Positions 10,755-21,092 of a DNA stretch of 64,000 nt are shown piece by piece. The position numbers and the translations under genes are program-made. Within the stretch, counting starts at the first letter, position 1. Every line of letters begins with the position of its first letter. The DNA comes from Sipunculus nudus (taxonomy: Eukaryota > Annelida > Sipuncula > Golfingiida > Sipunculidae), in NCBI GenBank assembly GCA_026874595.1, contig CM049307.1, positions 46,435,678 through 46,499,677 on the forward strand, in the 5' to 3' direction. Below the pieces are notes generated by a model, which saw nothing but the letters and a program-made list of their open reading frames with translations, was not told where the DNA came from and did not search any database.

Positions 10755-12607
10755 CGTTCGTTATTTTACCCTGGTAAGCCACATCGGAAGTCCGTCATGG
10801 GTCTGTTTCAAAAGGATGACTTGTGTCATATATTGGCTTATATGGAAGTTACTTGAATGCCATAAGAACCACGTTTACATCATAATGGTTTCCATGGTAT
10901 TTTGTCCTGATTTAAGCTTACAACGTCTTATTGGAACAGGCCTCATGTATCTGTGCAGAAAAGGAAGGAACGGGTCGAATTGTTAAACAAAGCATTTCAT
11001 CTTAAATATCATCATTTACTCATTTAATCAAATTCATTTCGGGTCCAGGGAACATCGTTAGTACAGAAGTTGTAACGTATCACTGGCCCTTGTATTCAAA
11101 CTGTAGGCCTTTCATTCAGGTTTATCTTTTTATATAGCCGTACGTATTGTACTTTATTTCAAGGACGTTTAAACTTTGTCAACAGCAACGTCTTTATAAC
11201 ATACACCAGGTATTTATAAAACACCTGCATAGTGCTGTGTGTTAAGAGTGAATCGAAGTTGACCTTCGTCAAACCACAGGTGCATGGTTATAACAGTCAG
11301 TGGCATCTTTAGTGTGGATGCGCGGCTGAACCGCCAGCATCCATGCGGCGCTCGGGAAGTCACGTGGATAAGCCACAGGTAATAAACAACGGTGACACGC
11401 ACGTGGTTCACGTGTGAAAAAGCTAGAGAAAAACAACCGGCACGCGCTGGGTCCTTTATGATTAAGCCGGGCAGATATTAAAAGAATCTGTGTGTGGTGT
11501 GGACATGCAATATGAATGATAAACAGCACAACTACAGCTGTCAATGTAATGGAAAGTCCTGGTGCGTCGTGTCTGGGCCACTTGAGACCTAACCCCACTA
11601 CGTTACAGAAGTGGGGACTGCGGTGAAGGGCACCGGAAAATGGCAACCCGCTATTGGCGACAAAGAAAGATCAAAGGTTATAGCGCCAAGGAGGAATACA
11701 TATGGGTGTACATTGATGCACGGGGAGAATATGTTTCTGCTAATATGAGATCTGTAACTCCATCTTGATGTCGGAGCAGAAGATGTGCCTGTGACGTACA
11801 TGTTATGGAAACTATATAAATGGCACGTAGAAAGAAAACCTGGCACTGACATTATATTAAAACATCCTTAATACCTTCAAAACAGGACTTAGACATTCTG
11901 CAGTACATATAATTTCACCATGCAGGTCTAATGTGGTCCATTAAAAAGTATCCCTGCAACACTAATGCATGGCGAGTTAGCCTTGCATCTTCGTTCAGAG
12001 GGCGCTCCTAGCTTAAGCCGGCATGTATAAATCAGCTCTTGGTGTTGGTGTGTATAGGCACCAGAACACTCGCACTCAAAATGACATATTGCACTTGACT
12101 ATTCATATATATCATATGGAGCTGGTTAAACGAATTACAATGATCGATAGTTATATAATGTAGGTGGAATTCTGTATATAAAGGTCCTGGTGTTGTAGCT
12201 TCTAATATTCTGAAACAACTTATGACTACGTTATGAGCAACATAAAAACGGAATAAATGTACAGGGAATATCACCAGCGAATCCGTGTGGAGAGCGTATA
12301 ATAGGCCTATATGTGCAATTCTGTTATCAGTGGCGACATATTCGTGTGCGTGTGTGTATTAATGTTTAATCTGTCACTGGTTAAAATTTGCACTGGTATC
12401 TTTTGACAGTTTTGGTTTAGTTTTCTTTTTATACCAGTGAATACAGCATACGGTCGAGCTGTTCCAATGAAGTGAACATTTACAAATTTTACAGCCACCT
12501 AACGGATTTACAAATATATAACAAGACGAGGTAAATGAACACAGAGATAATTATACCTTGCTTGGAAATTCCAGTATGTTTTATCTGTCGATTGTATATG
12601 ACTTACA

Positions 12608-12665
<58 letters not shown>
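10732..12665. other. CAP gene 3' flank, no further gene seen
   Basis: The first ~660 bp probably form the 3' UTR. The rest has only short overlapping reading frames with no family resemblance, and it ends in a TA run (12617-12665). Confidence 0.5.
11391..11396 (+). terminator. Candidate polyadenylation signal of the CAP gene
   Basis: This is the first AATAAA I found after the stop, about 660 nt downstream, followed by a GT-rich stretch (11400-11418). Confidence 0.4.
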
Positions 12666-12668
<3 letters not shown>

Positions 12669-12848
12669 TGAAACCTCGTTGTGTCGAACTCGCTTAAGTC
12701 GAATACCCTGCTTATGTCGAAGTTACAGGCTCGATATTCTGGACAACTCTAGTTAAATTATAACCAAATAAAACCCGCTTGTGTCGAACCTCGGATGTGT
12801 CGAAGTTTCTGAGGGTCCCTTCGACTTCGACACAACGAGGTTTCACTG
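12666..12848. mobile_element. pogo/Tigger-like MITE inserted in a TA microsatellite
   Basis: 183 bp with perfect ~23-bp terminal inverted repeats beginning CAGTGAAACCTCGTTGTG, flanked by TA on both sides. CAGTG...AACCTCG ends and a TA duplication are typical of the pogo branch of Tc1/mariner. The interior repeats GTGTCGAA-type words. It is too short to encode a transposase. Confidence 0.8.
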
Positions 12849-13565
12849 TATATACAGTTAGAGATTAACGTAAACTTTTCCTCATTCTCCAATGGATAGT
12901 GGATCATTTATACAAATGGATGTTATGTCGTTTGGTTTTACATCATGATACTCAGTATTATTTCACAGGTATGTATGCATATATAGCATTAATAAAATGT
13001 TATTATATAAACTAGTTTCTGACTTTTTTGTGCAGAGCTTCAGTATTTATATACATGTACCGGCAACTGAACTGTACTGTATCTCTACGCTCTATCTATA
13101 TAAATAAGCCATTATGGCCCAGTATTATAACCGTCAGCTTTTATTCATGATCTGGTATGGTTATAAATCGAATATTCCAAAACAGTTCATGTTAAAAATA
13201 AAATAATTTTCAGTGTTTTCGGACGAATTGAAGCCCCTGTCCGTTGACAATCATTCGTTTAAGCACTTAAAATAATCGACATCTTAAAAAATCTCAGACA
13301 GCAGGAACATAATTAACGATCAGTTATTGTTTTACTGATTTTCACAAAAGAAAGGCCTGCATAATCTCCGAATGTCACATGCTGATTATGGTTTCCCTGG
13401 CGACAAAATAAACTCAATGCCACCACAATGTGAAAAAGTTTATTAAAATAAGAATTCTTCATATGCCCGCAGGTTCACTGGCAAACAGTCTTCAACAGTA
13501 TTTTAACTAATTAATCAAAGTTGACACAGACTGCTTTTCCATGAGATCTGTGGGAGTGTGTGTAT

Positions 13566-13589
13566 GGGGGGGGGGGGGGGGGGGGGGGG
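13566..13589 (+). repeat. Poly-G tract (G24)
   Basis: Twenty-four consecutive G. Its length is probably unstable and it could fold as a G-quadruplex. Confidence 0.9.
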
Positions 13590-14411
13590 CAGTTGCTAAA
13601 CGCCATATAGTTAATGATAACATGAGACTAAATCTCTGGATGTATTAAATTGTTATGTGCCAGTATGTATGCCTGATGAATAGACATCTTTGTGGAATCA
13701 TGGCAGTGGTGCACCCTTCCGCCAGAGGCCGTTTCTACTCAAACGAACCGCCTGCGGGCAGCAGGGACTACTTGCCTCAATCCTCAAACACCAAAATCAA
13801 AACGTATTATATATGTACAGCTCAAGGAAAAAATCGAGCACTGTTTAAATTTCACATGCACAGCTTACAAAATATTAGTTATTATATCCGCCAAAACAAA
13901 GTTTTGCGGATACTGTGTTTTTGACCAGGTTCCGCCGCCGCCGCAGCCGCGTTCGTTTCCGGGAAATAACTTTGAGACCACTGGACAGATTAGTCCGAAA
14001 CTTGACACCATTATCGGGTCACATGTGAACTGGTGCCCAAATAGTTTGCTTTGACCTCTGACCTTTTTTTCTCTACAGTGTGTCCATCTGTGCGTCTGTT
14101 TTGACACATTAACCCGCATATCTTCGGACTCGTTTGACCGATCGGGCTGATATTTTGCACGGATATAGCTCTTGGATAGCTTTTATAACATACACAAAAA
14201 TGGTGGCGCCACTTGCAACCATTTTTGCACAGCGTCCATCTCTTCATCTGCCTTGGGTTAAAATCACTCATATCTCTGCAGTGGTTGGACTAATCCACCT
14301 GACATTTTGCATGTGTATACATCCTAGTTACCTTTCTTGATTTTATGACAGGTGGCGCTACCTACATTCACTTCAGGCTGCAAACATCGAGCCTTATATC
14401 TCAGGACTAGT

Positions 14412-14423
14412 TTGACGTATCCT
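14412..14423. repeat. Left 12-bp target duplication of the tRNA-SINE
   Basis: TTGACGTATCCT, identical to 16475-16486 and not extendable on either side. Confidence 0.75.
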
Positions 14424-14564
14424 CCTTTTTTTAATTTTTTTTTTGTTGGAGGTAACCTCCTCAATTTTTTTTAATGCTGAGTTAACTAATTCTTAACTAA
14501 GTATGTACATCTGCAGATTCCATTTCGATTTGGGACTACTTGACAGGGCGGTAGCACTGGCTTC

Positions 14565-16191
14565 CTATCATTGTATCCCCAGACAAAGTCGGGGGATACT
14601 ATGTTTTCATATCGGTCCCGCCACCGCCGCCGCATATAAATCTTGTTGGCGTGATAACTCAAAAAATATTTCACAGATCTTTACCAAACTTGGTATATGT
14701 ATAGATATGGGTGAGCGGACGACGCCTATTTAAAATGAGGTCATGACCTTGACTAGGAGAGTGTCCTTGACCTTGAAAAAATCCTATTTTGGGGAAAATC
14801 ACACAAATTCTTAAATATCTCAAGAAATCTTGCATGGATTGATCCAAAAACCAAGTTGATGGAAGATCATGGATAGGGTTGTCATGTTCCAGAAACTGGA
14901 GGCGCCACCTGTTATTCTTTACTTGTTTTCGTGCCGTTTAATACCCCCAAAAATCATACTAGACAGTACTGTGAGCATTATAAGGCAAAAACTAATGGAC
15001 AGATTTCTTTTATATTATGCATATACATAGATATGGGTTATGGGATTATGTTTATTTAAATTGGGGTCATGACCTTTCCTATGAGAGTTGCCTTGACCTT
15101 GAATATTGCCATATATGGTGAAAATCACACAAAATCATTAATATCTCAATAAAGGATGCATGGATTGGTCCAAAAATCAACTTGACTGAAGATCTCGGAT
15201 AGTACTATCAAGCACCAGAAACAGGTGGCGCCACCTGTTATTCTTTTACTTGTTTTTGTGCCGTTTAATACCCCATCATTGCCACTTAACAGTACTGTGA
15301 GCATTAGAAGTCAAAAACTAATGGACAGATTTCTTTCATATTATGCATATACATAGATATGGGTTATGAGATTATGTTTATTTAAATTGGGGTCATGATC
15401 TTTCCTATGAGAGTTGCCTTGACCTTGAATATTGCCATATATGGTGAAAATCACACAAAATCATTAATATCTCAATAAGGGTGCATTGATTGGTCGAAAA
15501 ATCAACTTGACCGAAGATCTTGGATAGTATTGTCATGTACCAGAAACAGATGGCGCCACCTGTTATTCTTTTACTTGTTTTTGTGCCGTTTAATACCCCA
15601 TCATTGCCACTTAACAGTACTGTGAGCATTAGAAGTCAAAAACTAATGGACAGATTTCTTTCATATTATGCATATACATAGATATGGGTTATGGGATGAT
15701 GTTTATTTAAATTGGGGTCATGACCTTTCCTATGAGAGTTGCCTTGACCTTGAATATTGCCATATATGGTGAAAATCACAAAAAATCATTAATATCTCAA
15801 TAAGGGATGCATTGATTGGTCCAAAAATCAACTTGACCAAAGATCTTGGATAGTGTTGTCATGTACTGGAAACTGGTAGTGCCACCTGTTATTCTTTTAC
15901 TTGTTTTCGTGCCGTTTAATACCCCATCATTGCCACTTAACAGTACTGTGAGCATTATAAGTAAAAAACTAATGGACAGATTTCTTTCATATTATGCATA
16001 TACATAGACATGGGTTAGGGGAGGACGTATATTGAAATTGGGGTCATGACCTTTTCTATGAGAGTGACCTTTTCTATGAGTAGCGTCTGATATCAATTGT
16101 TGCTGAAGATAGGGGGCCCTATTCTTAAGGGGGGGGGGGGGATAAATTGTCTGGGGATACTATGGCACCTGCAGTGCCAAGAAATATCTAG
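14565..16191 (+). mobile_element. Inner Helitron-like element with ~326-bp tandem array
   Basis: Subterminal inverted repeats TATCCCCAGACAA (14574-14586) and TTGTCTGGGGATA (16147-16159) are perfect over 13 bp. The left one also forms a hairpin with CGGGGGATA. The right end has the hairpin TGGCAC-CTGCA-GTGCCA (16163-16179), then AGAAATAT and CTAG (16188-16191) before T. The core is a tandem array. It sits inside the SINE body. No protein-coding capacity was seen. Confidence 0.65.
14700..16085 (+). repeat. Tandem array, ~326-bp unit, about 4.2 copies
   Basis: The landmark GTTATTCTTTACTTG or its close variant begins at 14911, 15237, 15562 and 15888, giving steps of 326, 325 and 326 bp. Units carry AACAGTACTGTGAGCATTA and GGTGGCGCCACC-like words. 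Neighbouring units are nearly identical. Two related, more diverged units lie at 3170-3610. Confidence 0.9.
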
Positions 16192-16474
16192 TTTTTTATA
16201 TCCTGGTGTCACCCAGGCCCGGTGTCTACCGCACCTGCGGGTCCTGGGTGTTTAATCATCCCAATTGCTGGGTCATAACACCGAGGAACCCCCCCCCCAA
16301 AGACGCACTCGTATGAGAGTGATACACGGCTGTAGGGCACAGCCTTCCCATTAAGCCTGCATAGCGCTCACCCTGGGTGGGGGCCGACCGTGAAAAACCT
16401 CACCGCCTCGGCTGAGATTCGAACCCACGATCGGCTTTGAGTCCTGCGCTCTACCCCTTAGCCACAGAAGCCGG

Positions 16475-16486
16475 TTGACGTATCCT
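16475..16486. repeat. Right 12-bp target duplication of the tRNA-SINE
   Basis: TTGACGTATCCT, identical to 14412-14423. Confidence 0.75.
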
Positions 16487-16634
16487 GCTGAAATTTTGCA
16501 TGTGTATAGATCTCTTTATACCTCTTTATCATACGCAAAACTGGTTGCGTCATCTGCAACCATTTTTGCTCAGCGTCCGTCTGTTTGTCTGCCGTGGGAT
16601 AAAATCTACCATATCTTGACAGTGGTTTGACTTA

Positions 16635-17930
16635 GGCGTAAAAAGAAAAGTCTTTGTTTCCGGTTACCCGACCGCCAAAATTTTTATTTGGATTCTGATT
16701 GCAAAACCAGTAGAAGTCGAGGTTTGTACGTGGAATTTTTAGGTGAAGTACGCTCTAATGTCGACAACTTTAATCTGTCATACAGATACAAATTACGATG
16801 TTCTGAGATCGTCACTGACAGTTCAGATATACCCGCGAAAAACGGTGTGTGGACGGTCATATGCATGAGCGGGTTCGTCAGCTGAGAACGTAGTTCTGCG
16901 CAACAACCTTTTATAATATATAGGAAGCGGATAAATATCAAAAGTGTTCCACTAGAGAAATAAGCTGCTTCTTTCAAGCTATGAACGTGGCCTCTTCCGC
17001 GTATGTCTGACGGCGTGACCCGTCTGAGAACTGATTTAAGATCGTTCAAATTTGCCCTAAACCCCGAAAATTTGCTTTTCCGTATGGCCTCATTAATGGC
17101 CCGCTTGTATGCACGGTCGCTAGTCGGCAATATTCGGAAGGGAGTGCCATCTTTGGCTATGCAAATGAGTTGAAATGAACCAATGACAAGACGTTTCGTC
17201 ACTGCATGTAACCGTGGTTACTTATTCGGGTACATATGTACCCGTATTTGTTCTGTCAATGATCACCTGAACCTGCGCTCGGGCGCTGGCAGGAGTAAAA
17301 ACGATTTAATGAACGTTGGCCGGTCATTTAACGAAAAGTTAAACGCAAATTTGGCGGTAACACATGGTAATCATTCATTTTGGCGATAATTTTTTTATAC
17401 AATGGCGGTAAATGATAAGAGCGTATTCATAACTACGATGTCAAATTTGACACCGGCGGATTGCCGATGTACATTTCTTATTTTAAACAAATATACCGGT
17501 GTTATGATCACTATATTTCCCCAGCTTAATGCGTGCGTACTACACCATGGTTCAACGGTGTCATTTGTTGTCAATTGTTGACGGCGAATGAACGGCCGGC
17601 CGCTCATGTTATCGCCAAAGAAGATAAACCTGCCTGATCGCCAACTTTAATTATTTCTTAGCGACTGATCATTCCTGGAAAGTTACTTCGCTTCACTTTT
17701 AAAAAGAGATTGAACAAACGCCTATTTCTCCAAGAGAAAAGGGTTCTAATGGGTCAATACTTGATCATACTGTACACAGAACAGATATGCATTAACATAA
17801 TTCTATTTACCAATTTATTCTGAAAGTATGTCGTATAAACTGAATAAAAAAATAATAATAATAAAAATTCCCTACCTACCTACCCTATTTTTCTATGGCA
17901 TGTAATCGGAAACAAAGACTTTTTTAGGCC
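16635..17930. mobile_element. PIF/Harbinger-type DNA transposon, 1.3 kb
   Basis: Terminal inverted repeats read GGCGTAAAAAGAAAAGTCTT and GGCCTAAAAAAGTCTTTG, continuing TTTCCGGTTAC or its near match. They are flanked by TTA at 16632-16634 and 17931-17933. Removing the element rejoins a Helitron-like repeat unit (GTGGTTTGACTTA to TCTGCCTAAAATG). GGC ends with a TTA duplication fit PIF/Harbinger. A 172-codon minus-strand frame (17202-16684) covers 40% of it but I recognise no transposase or Myb-like domain. Confidence 0.65.
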
Positions 17931-18405
17931 TTATCTGCCTAAAATGTTGCATATATATACATCTTGGACAGCTTTCTGGATTTTGTGGCAGGTGGCGCCA
18001 CCTACAATCATGTTTACATGGCAGACATCCATGCTAATATGCAACACATCTCACTCTATTTGCCCTTGCCACTCAATCCATGCCTCACTTCACCAGTACC
18101 ACTCTGATTTCGGCGGATACTCGTAGTCGCTTGTCGACTACCCGTATTCTAGTTCTAGAAAGTTCTTACCACAAAAAAAAATCAATGTTCATGTAATTTG
18201 TCTTGAAACAATGATTATCCAACGTATTCTAATTGACTTTATTACCCTCTTGACTTCATTTATACCTAAGCCGCTGGTGCATTTAGAAGCCAAAGTGCAT
18301 TGTGGGAAAACGATATCTTTACTTGCAGTCCCCTACCAGCAAAGTTGTACTCTTTTGAGTAGATTCTATGCAATGTGGGCAATGGTAGTGTTTTTTTTTT
18401 CATTG

Positions 18406-18586
18406 CAGACGCGGATCCAGGATTTTTCGCAGGTAGGGGCCAACGGGTGTCGATGTTCATGCATAAAAACCCAGACACACCACCCCCCCCCCCCCCCCTC
18501 CCCCCGTCATGCATACGATTTGTCTCAAAAAAGGTTGTTGGTTGAGAGCGCGGGGGTTGGGGGTGTCTCCTCCGGATCCGCGCCTG
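18406..18586. mobile_element. GGATCC-type short inverted-repeat element
   Basis: Ends CAGACGCGGATCCAGGA and, inverted, CAGGCGCGGATCCGGAG, with a homopolymer C run in between. Similar elements lie at 35055-35231 and 52520-52706. The CAG ends suggest hAT, but no 8-bp duplication was found. Confidence 0.55.
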
Positions 18587-20107
18587 TATTTCTCACATGT
18601 ATCCGCCAATCAGGTGTGACCTGTATGGTATTTCTCTTAGGAAATGCATAATAATGCTATTTTACATGTTTTCCAATAAATTATATCCTTAATCTATATT
18701 CCAATTGAAAGTGGTCGCACGGGACTTTTGTCATGGATGTTCTGTGGTCACGCCTCAGATACGCACGTTTTTTGGTCTTGAACTGTCAGGAAGGATGCAA
18801 AGTTTCTCCATAAATCCAGAGAAATCTCAAGATATATTAAATTATAAACGATATTATTTAAATGAACAAAAAATTTGATAACATAATATGATAACAAAAA
18901 TTACATATGATAACAAAAATATAATATAATACATGTATATACAGGTATATATATAAATTATATATTATTTCAGAATTGTGTAAATAAATGTCTCTTAAAT
19001 AAGAGTATCTGAGAGATTAATTACACCAGTCCTTTATCATTATGAAATTTCATAACAAGTTTAACCTGTAACAATATCCGGACCGGTCCAGGGAAAAGCG
19101 GTCCGGTATTTTGTGTTAGATGTCCGATCCAGCTAAAATTTGTGGAATGGTGGAACTGATGTTTACAACTGATGTTAGAAGGGCTTTATGGGAGATATTT
19201 TGTGATCTCCCACTCGTGTCAGTGCATCCCGCGATATCTTGCCGTTAGGATGACGAAATATTGAAAGAGCGGAGGATACATCTAGTCACAGAATCTAGAT
19301 CAACCGCGGGGGTCAGTGTATCTCTGAAACCACATCTGATACTTCTAAACTATAGCATACTATCCAGCTCTACATATAACCCCTATAAAGTACAAAATAT
19401 TATATAACACCATACGTGGACCATGTGGCAGCTGTTTGTGAAGGCAGTTGACTCTGTTTTCCAACTTCCATTATGTGGATTGTCAGAAACTGATGAAAGA
19501 ACAGTCGACTTACCGTTAACGGTGATGCTACATGAATGAGGGTTTTCTTGAAATAATCCGTCTTTGTTGGGCATAATCGCATATATTTAGCGAGATCCCG
19601 CTATAGGTTTCCGTTATTTTTTCTATATATTTAACTGTTTAAGTATAAAAAGAAGACCAAGTAGCTGAGTCTCACAACACTAAATCAAGTCCGGCTAACA
19701 CAGTAGGCATGAGCTGAATGGTTTGGTTGCCAATCAACGTGACGTCCGCAGTGACGTAAGGACATGATGACATGCACCCACAAACGTCACCAAGGTGATA
19801 ACGCATGACGTTTAGCACAAACGTTGCGCCGGTTGCAAACGTTCGGGTTTTTACTGAATGTACCGGTACGTCAAAGGTTAAGGTAACATGATCAAGTGAA
19901 CATGCTGACGGACGGTCCATCTGCCTGAAGAAATCTATCAGCCATTTTTGCTCACTTTACTTCCAAGCATATTTATATTCATAAATACCGGTACAGACAA
20001 GATAGTACAAATATTAACTTTTGTAAAGAGTTGAATATAGAGGTCAGTTCTTTACTTTTAAATTCCGTCCACTAATATACATGTGTGTATGCACATGTAT
20101 GTATGTG

Positions 20108-20117
<10 letters not shown>

Positions 20118-20164
<47 letters not shown>
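20118..20164. repeat. (TA)n microsatellite
   Basis: About 47 bp of TA preceded by imperfect TACATA repeats. Confidence 0.95.
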
Positions 20165-20167
<3 letters not shown>

Positions 20168-21092
20168 TTCACTAAGGATTAATGTTACATGTCTAATATA
20201 TCTTTCACATAGTTTAATTATAGCACAATTACTTTTACACCTAGTATTACATGTATGTATTTGTTTACATGTAGAACTATTTTTCATGTAAAATGTAGTC
20301 CTTGGCCCCCAGAGAGCGTATTGTGACAATAAACATTTGTATTTGTATTTGTATATGTATTTGGTGGTAGGTCTAAAACCTTGAGTGGTACGCATCATAG
20401 GGTATATAGACCTATACGGTGTTTATAATCTATACTATCAAAGAAATAGGTCGAGCTGAACTTTTTATTTTGCCCGGGACGCCTCTGTAGCCACGACTCG
20501 GATATGCACGTTTTTCGTCTTGAACTGTCGGGAAAGATGCGAAGTATGTACTAAGGGGTTATTTTCCTCATTTCTCCAAAAATCCAGAGATTTTTTTTCT
20601 TTTTTCGAAGGGGCTATCGGAGCGCAATCTCTCGTCAACTACGATTGTATATCAAGGCAGAAATCAGTTTGTCACTCTGACCTACGCCTCGGGGTTCGCA
20701 TGTTGCGAGACTCTTTGTTCCATCGCAGGCAGTACAAACAGCTCCAGATGAAGTTTTTCAGTATGTGGAAAATTTAGAAAAGACCACGCAAATTTCATGG
20801 CCGAATCAAAGCATATCCTAAGTTATTGCTGCGTAATGGCGAGATACCTTTGTTGGGTGTACTTTCGGACTTTAAAAATGTGTATTTACAATGGATCAAA
20901 CGAACCCTAAGATCGCCCCCGGCTGCTGTCAATCTTTACGTTGTCAATCTTTACATTTGGCCTCCTTCCCTGGGTCCGCTTCTGAGGCAGCTTTATATCT
21001 GTTAACGTGGAAATTAGTTTAAAATTTTATTTTATGATCATCATATGAAAATGTGGGTCGTGATTATACTCAAACTTTACTGCATGTATAGT

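Larger units (their letters stand above)
14424..16474 (-). mobile_element. tRNA-derived SINE, split by a later Helitron-like insertion
   Basis: On the minus strand the 16474 end begins CCGGCTTCTGTGGCTAAGGG (A-box region), then GGTTCGAATCTC (B box, around 16418-16429). The body runs to about 16192, is interrupted, and resumes from about 14565 to an A-rich tail ending at 14424. The whole unit is flanked by a perfect 12-bp direct repeat, as expected for LINE-mediated insertion. Without the insertion the SINE is about 420 bp. It is not a functional tRNA gene. Confidence 0.72.
13880..18152 (+). mobile_element. Outer Helitron-like element, interrupted by three later insertions
   Basis: The left end has a hairpin: TATCCGCCAAAAC, then GTTTTGCGGATA (13885-13912). 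The right end repeats the inverse GGCGGATA at 18112-18119, then the hairpin GTAGTCG-CTTGT-CGACTAC (18123-18141), then CTAG at 18149-18152 before T. CTRR before T preceded by a hairpin is the Helitron 3' end; subterminal inverted repeats plus tandem cores are known from Helentron-associated elements. The core has ~270-bp units (from about 14130 and 16480) with GGTGGCGCCAC. No Rep/helicase coding was seen. Confidence 0.6.
18153..21092. other. Intergenic, repeats only
   Basis: Holds a GGATCC-type MITE (18406-18586), a (TA)n run (20118-20164), two short related repeats (18700-18840, 20460-20600) and one copy of a CGTCACC-containing repeat (19740-19880) that recurs at 24650-24780. No gene seen. 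Confidence 0.5.

Noticed and set aside
14700-16085. CRISPR-like array
   Set aside because: Units are ~326 bp and contiguous, without short repeats and unique spacers, in an animal genome.
16403-16474. tRNA gene on the minus strand
   Set aside because: A and B boxes are present, but the sequence is fused to a long SINE body and bounded by a 12-bp insertion duplication.
16684-17202. 172-codon frame as a host gene
   Set aside because: It lies wholly inside an element with matching inverted ends and a TTA duplication; it is described there.
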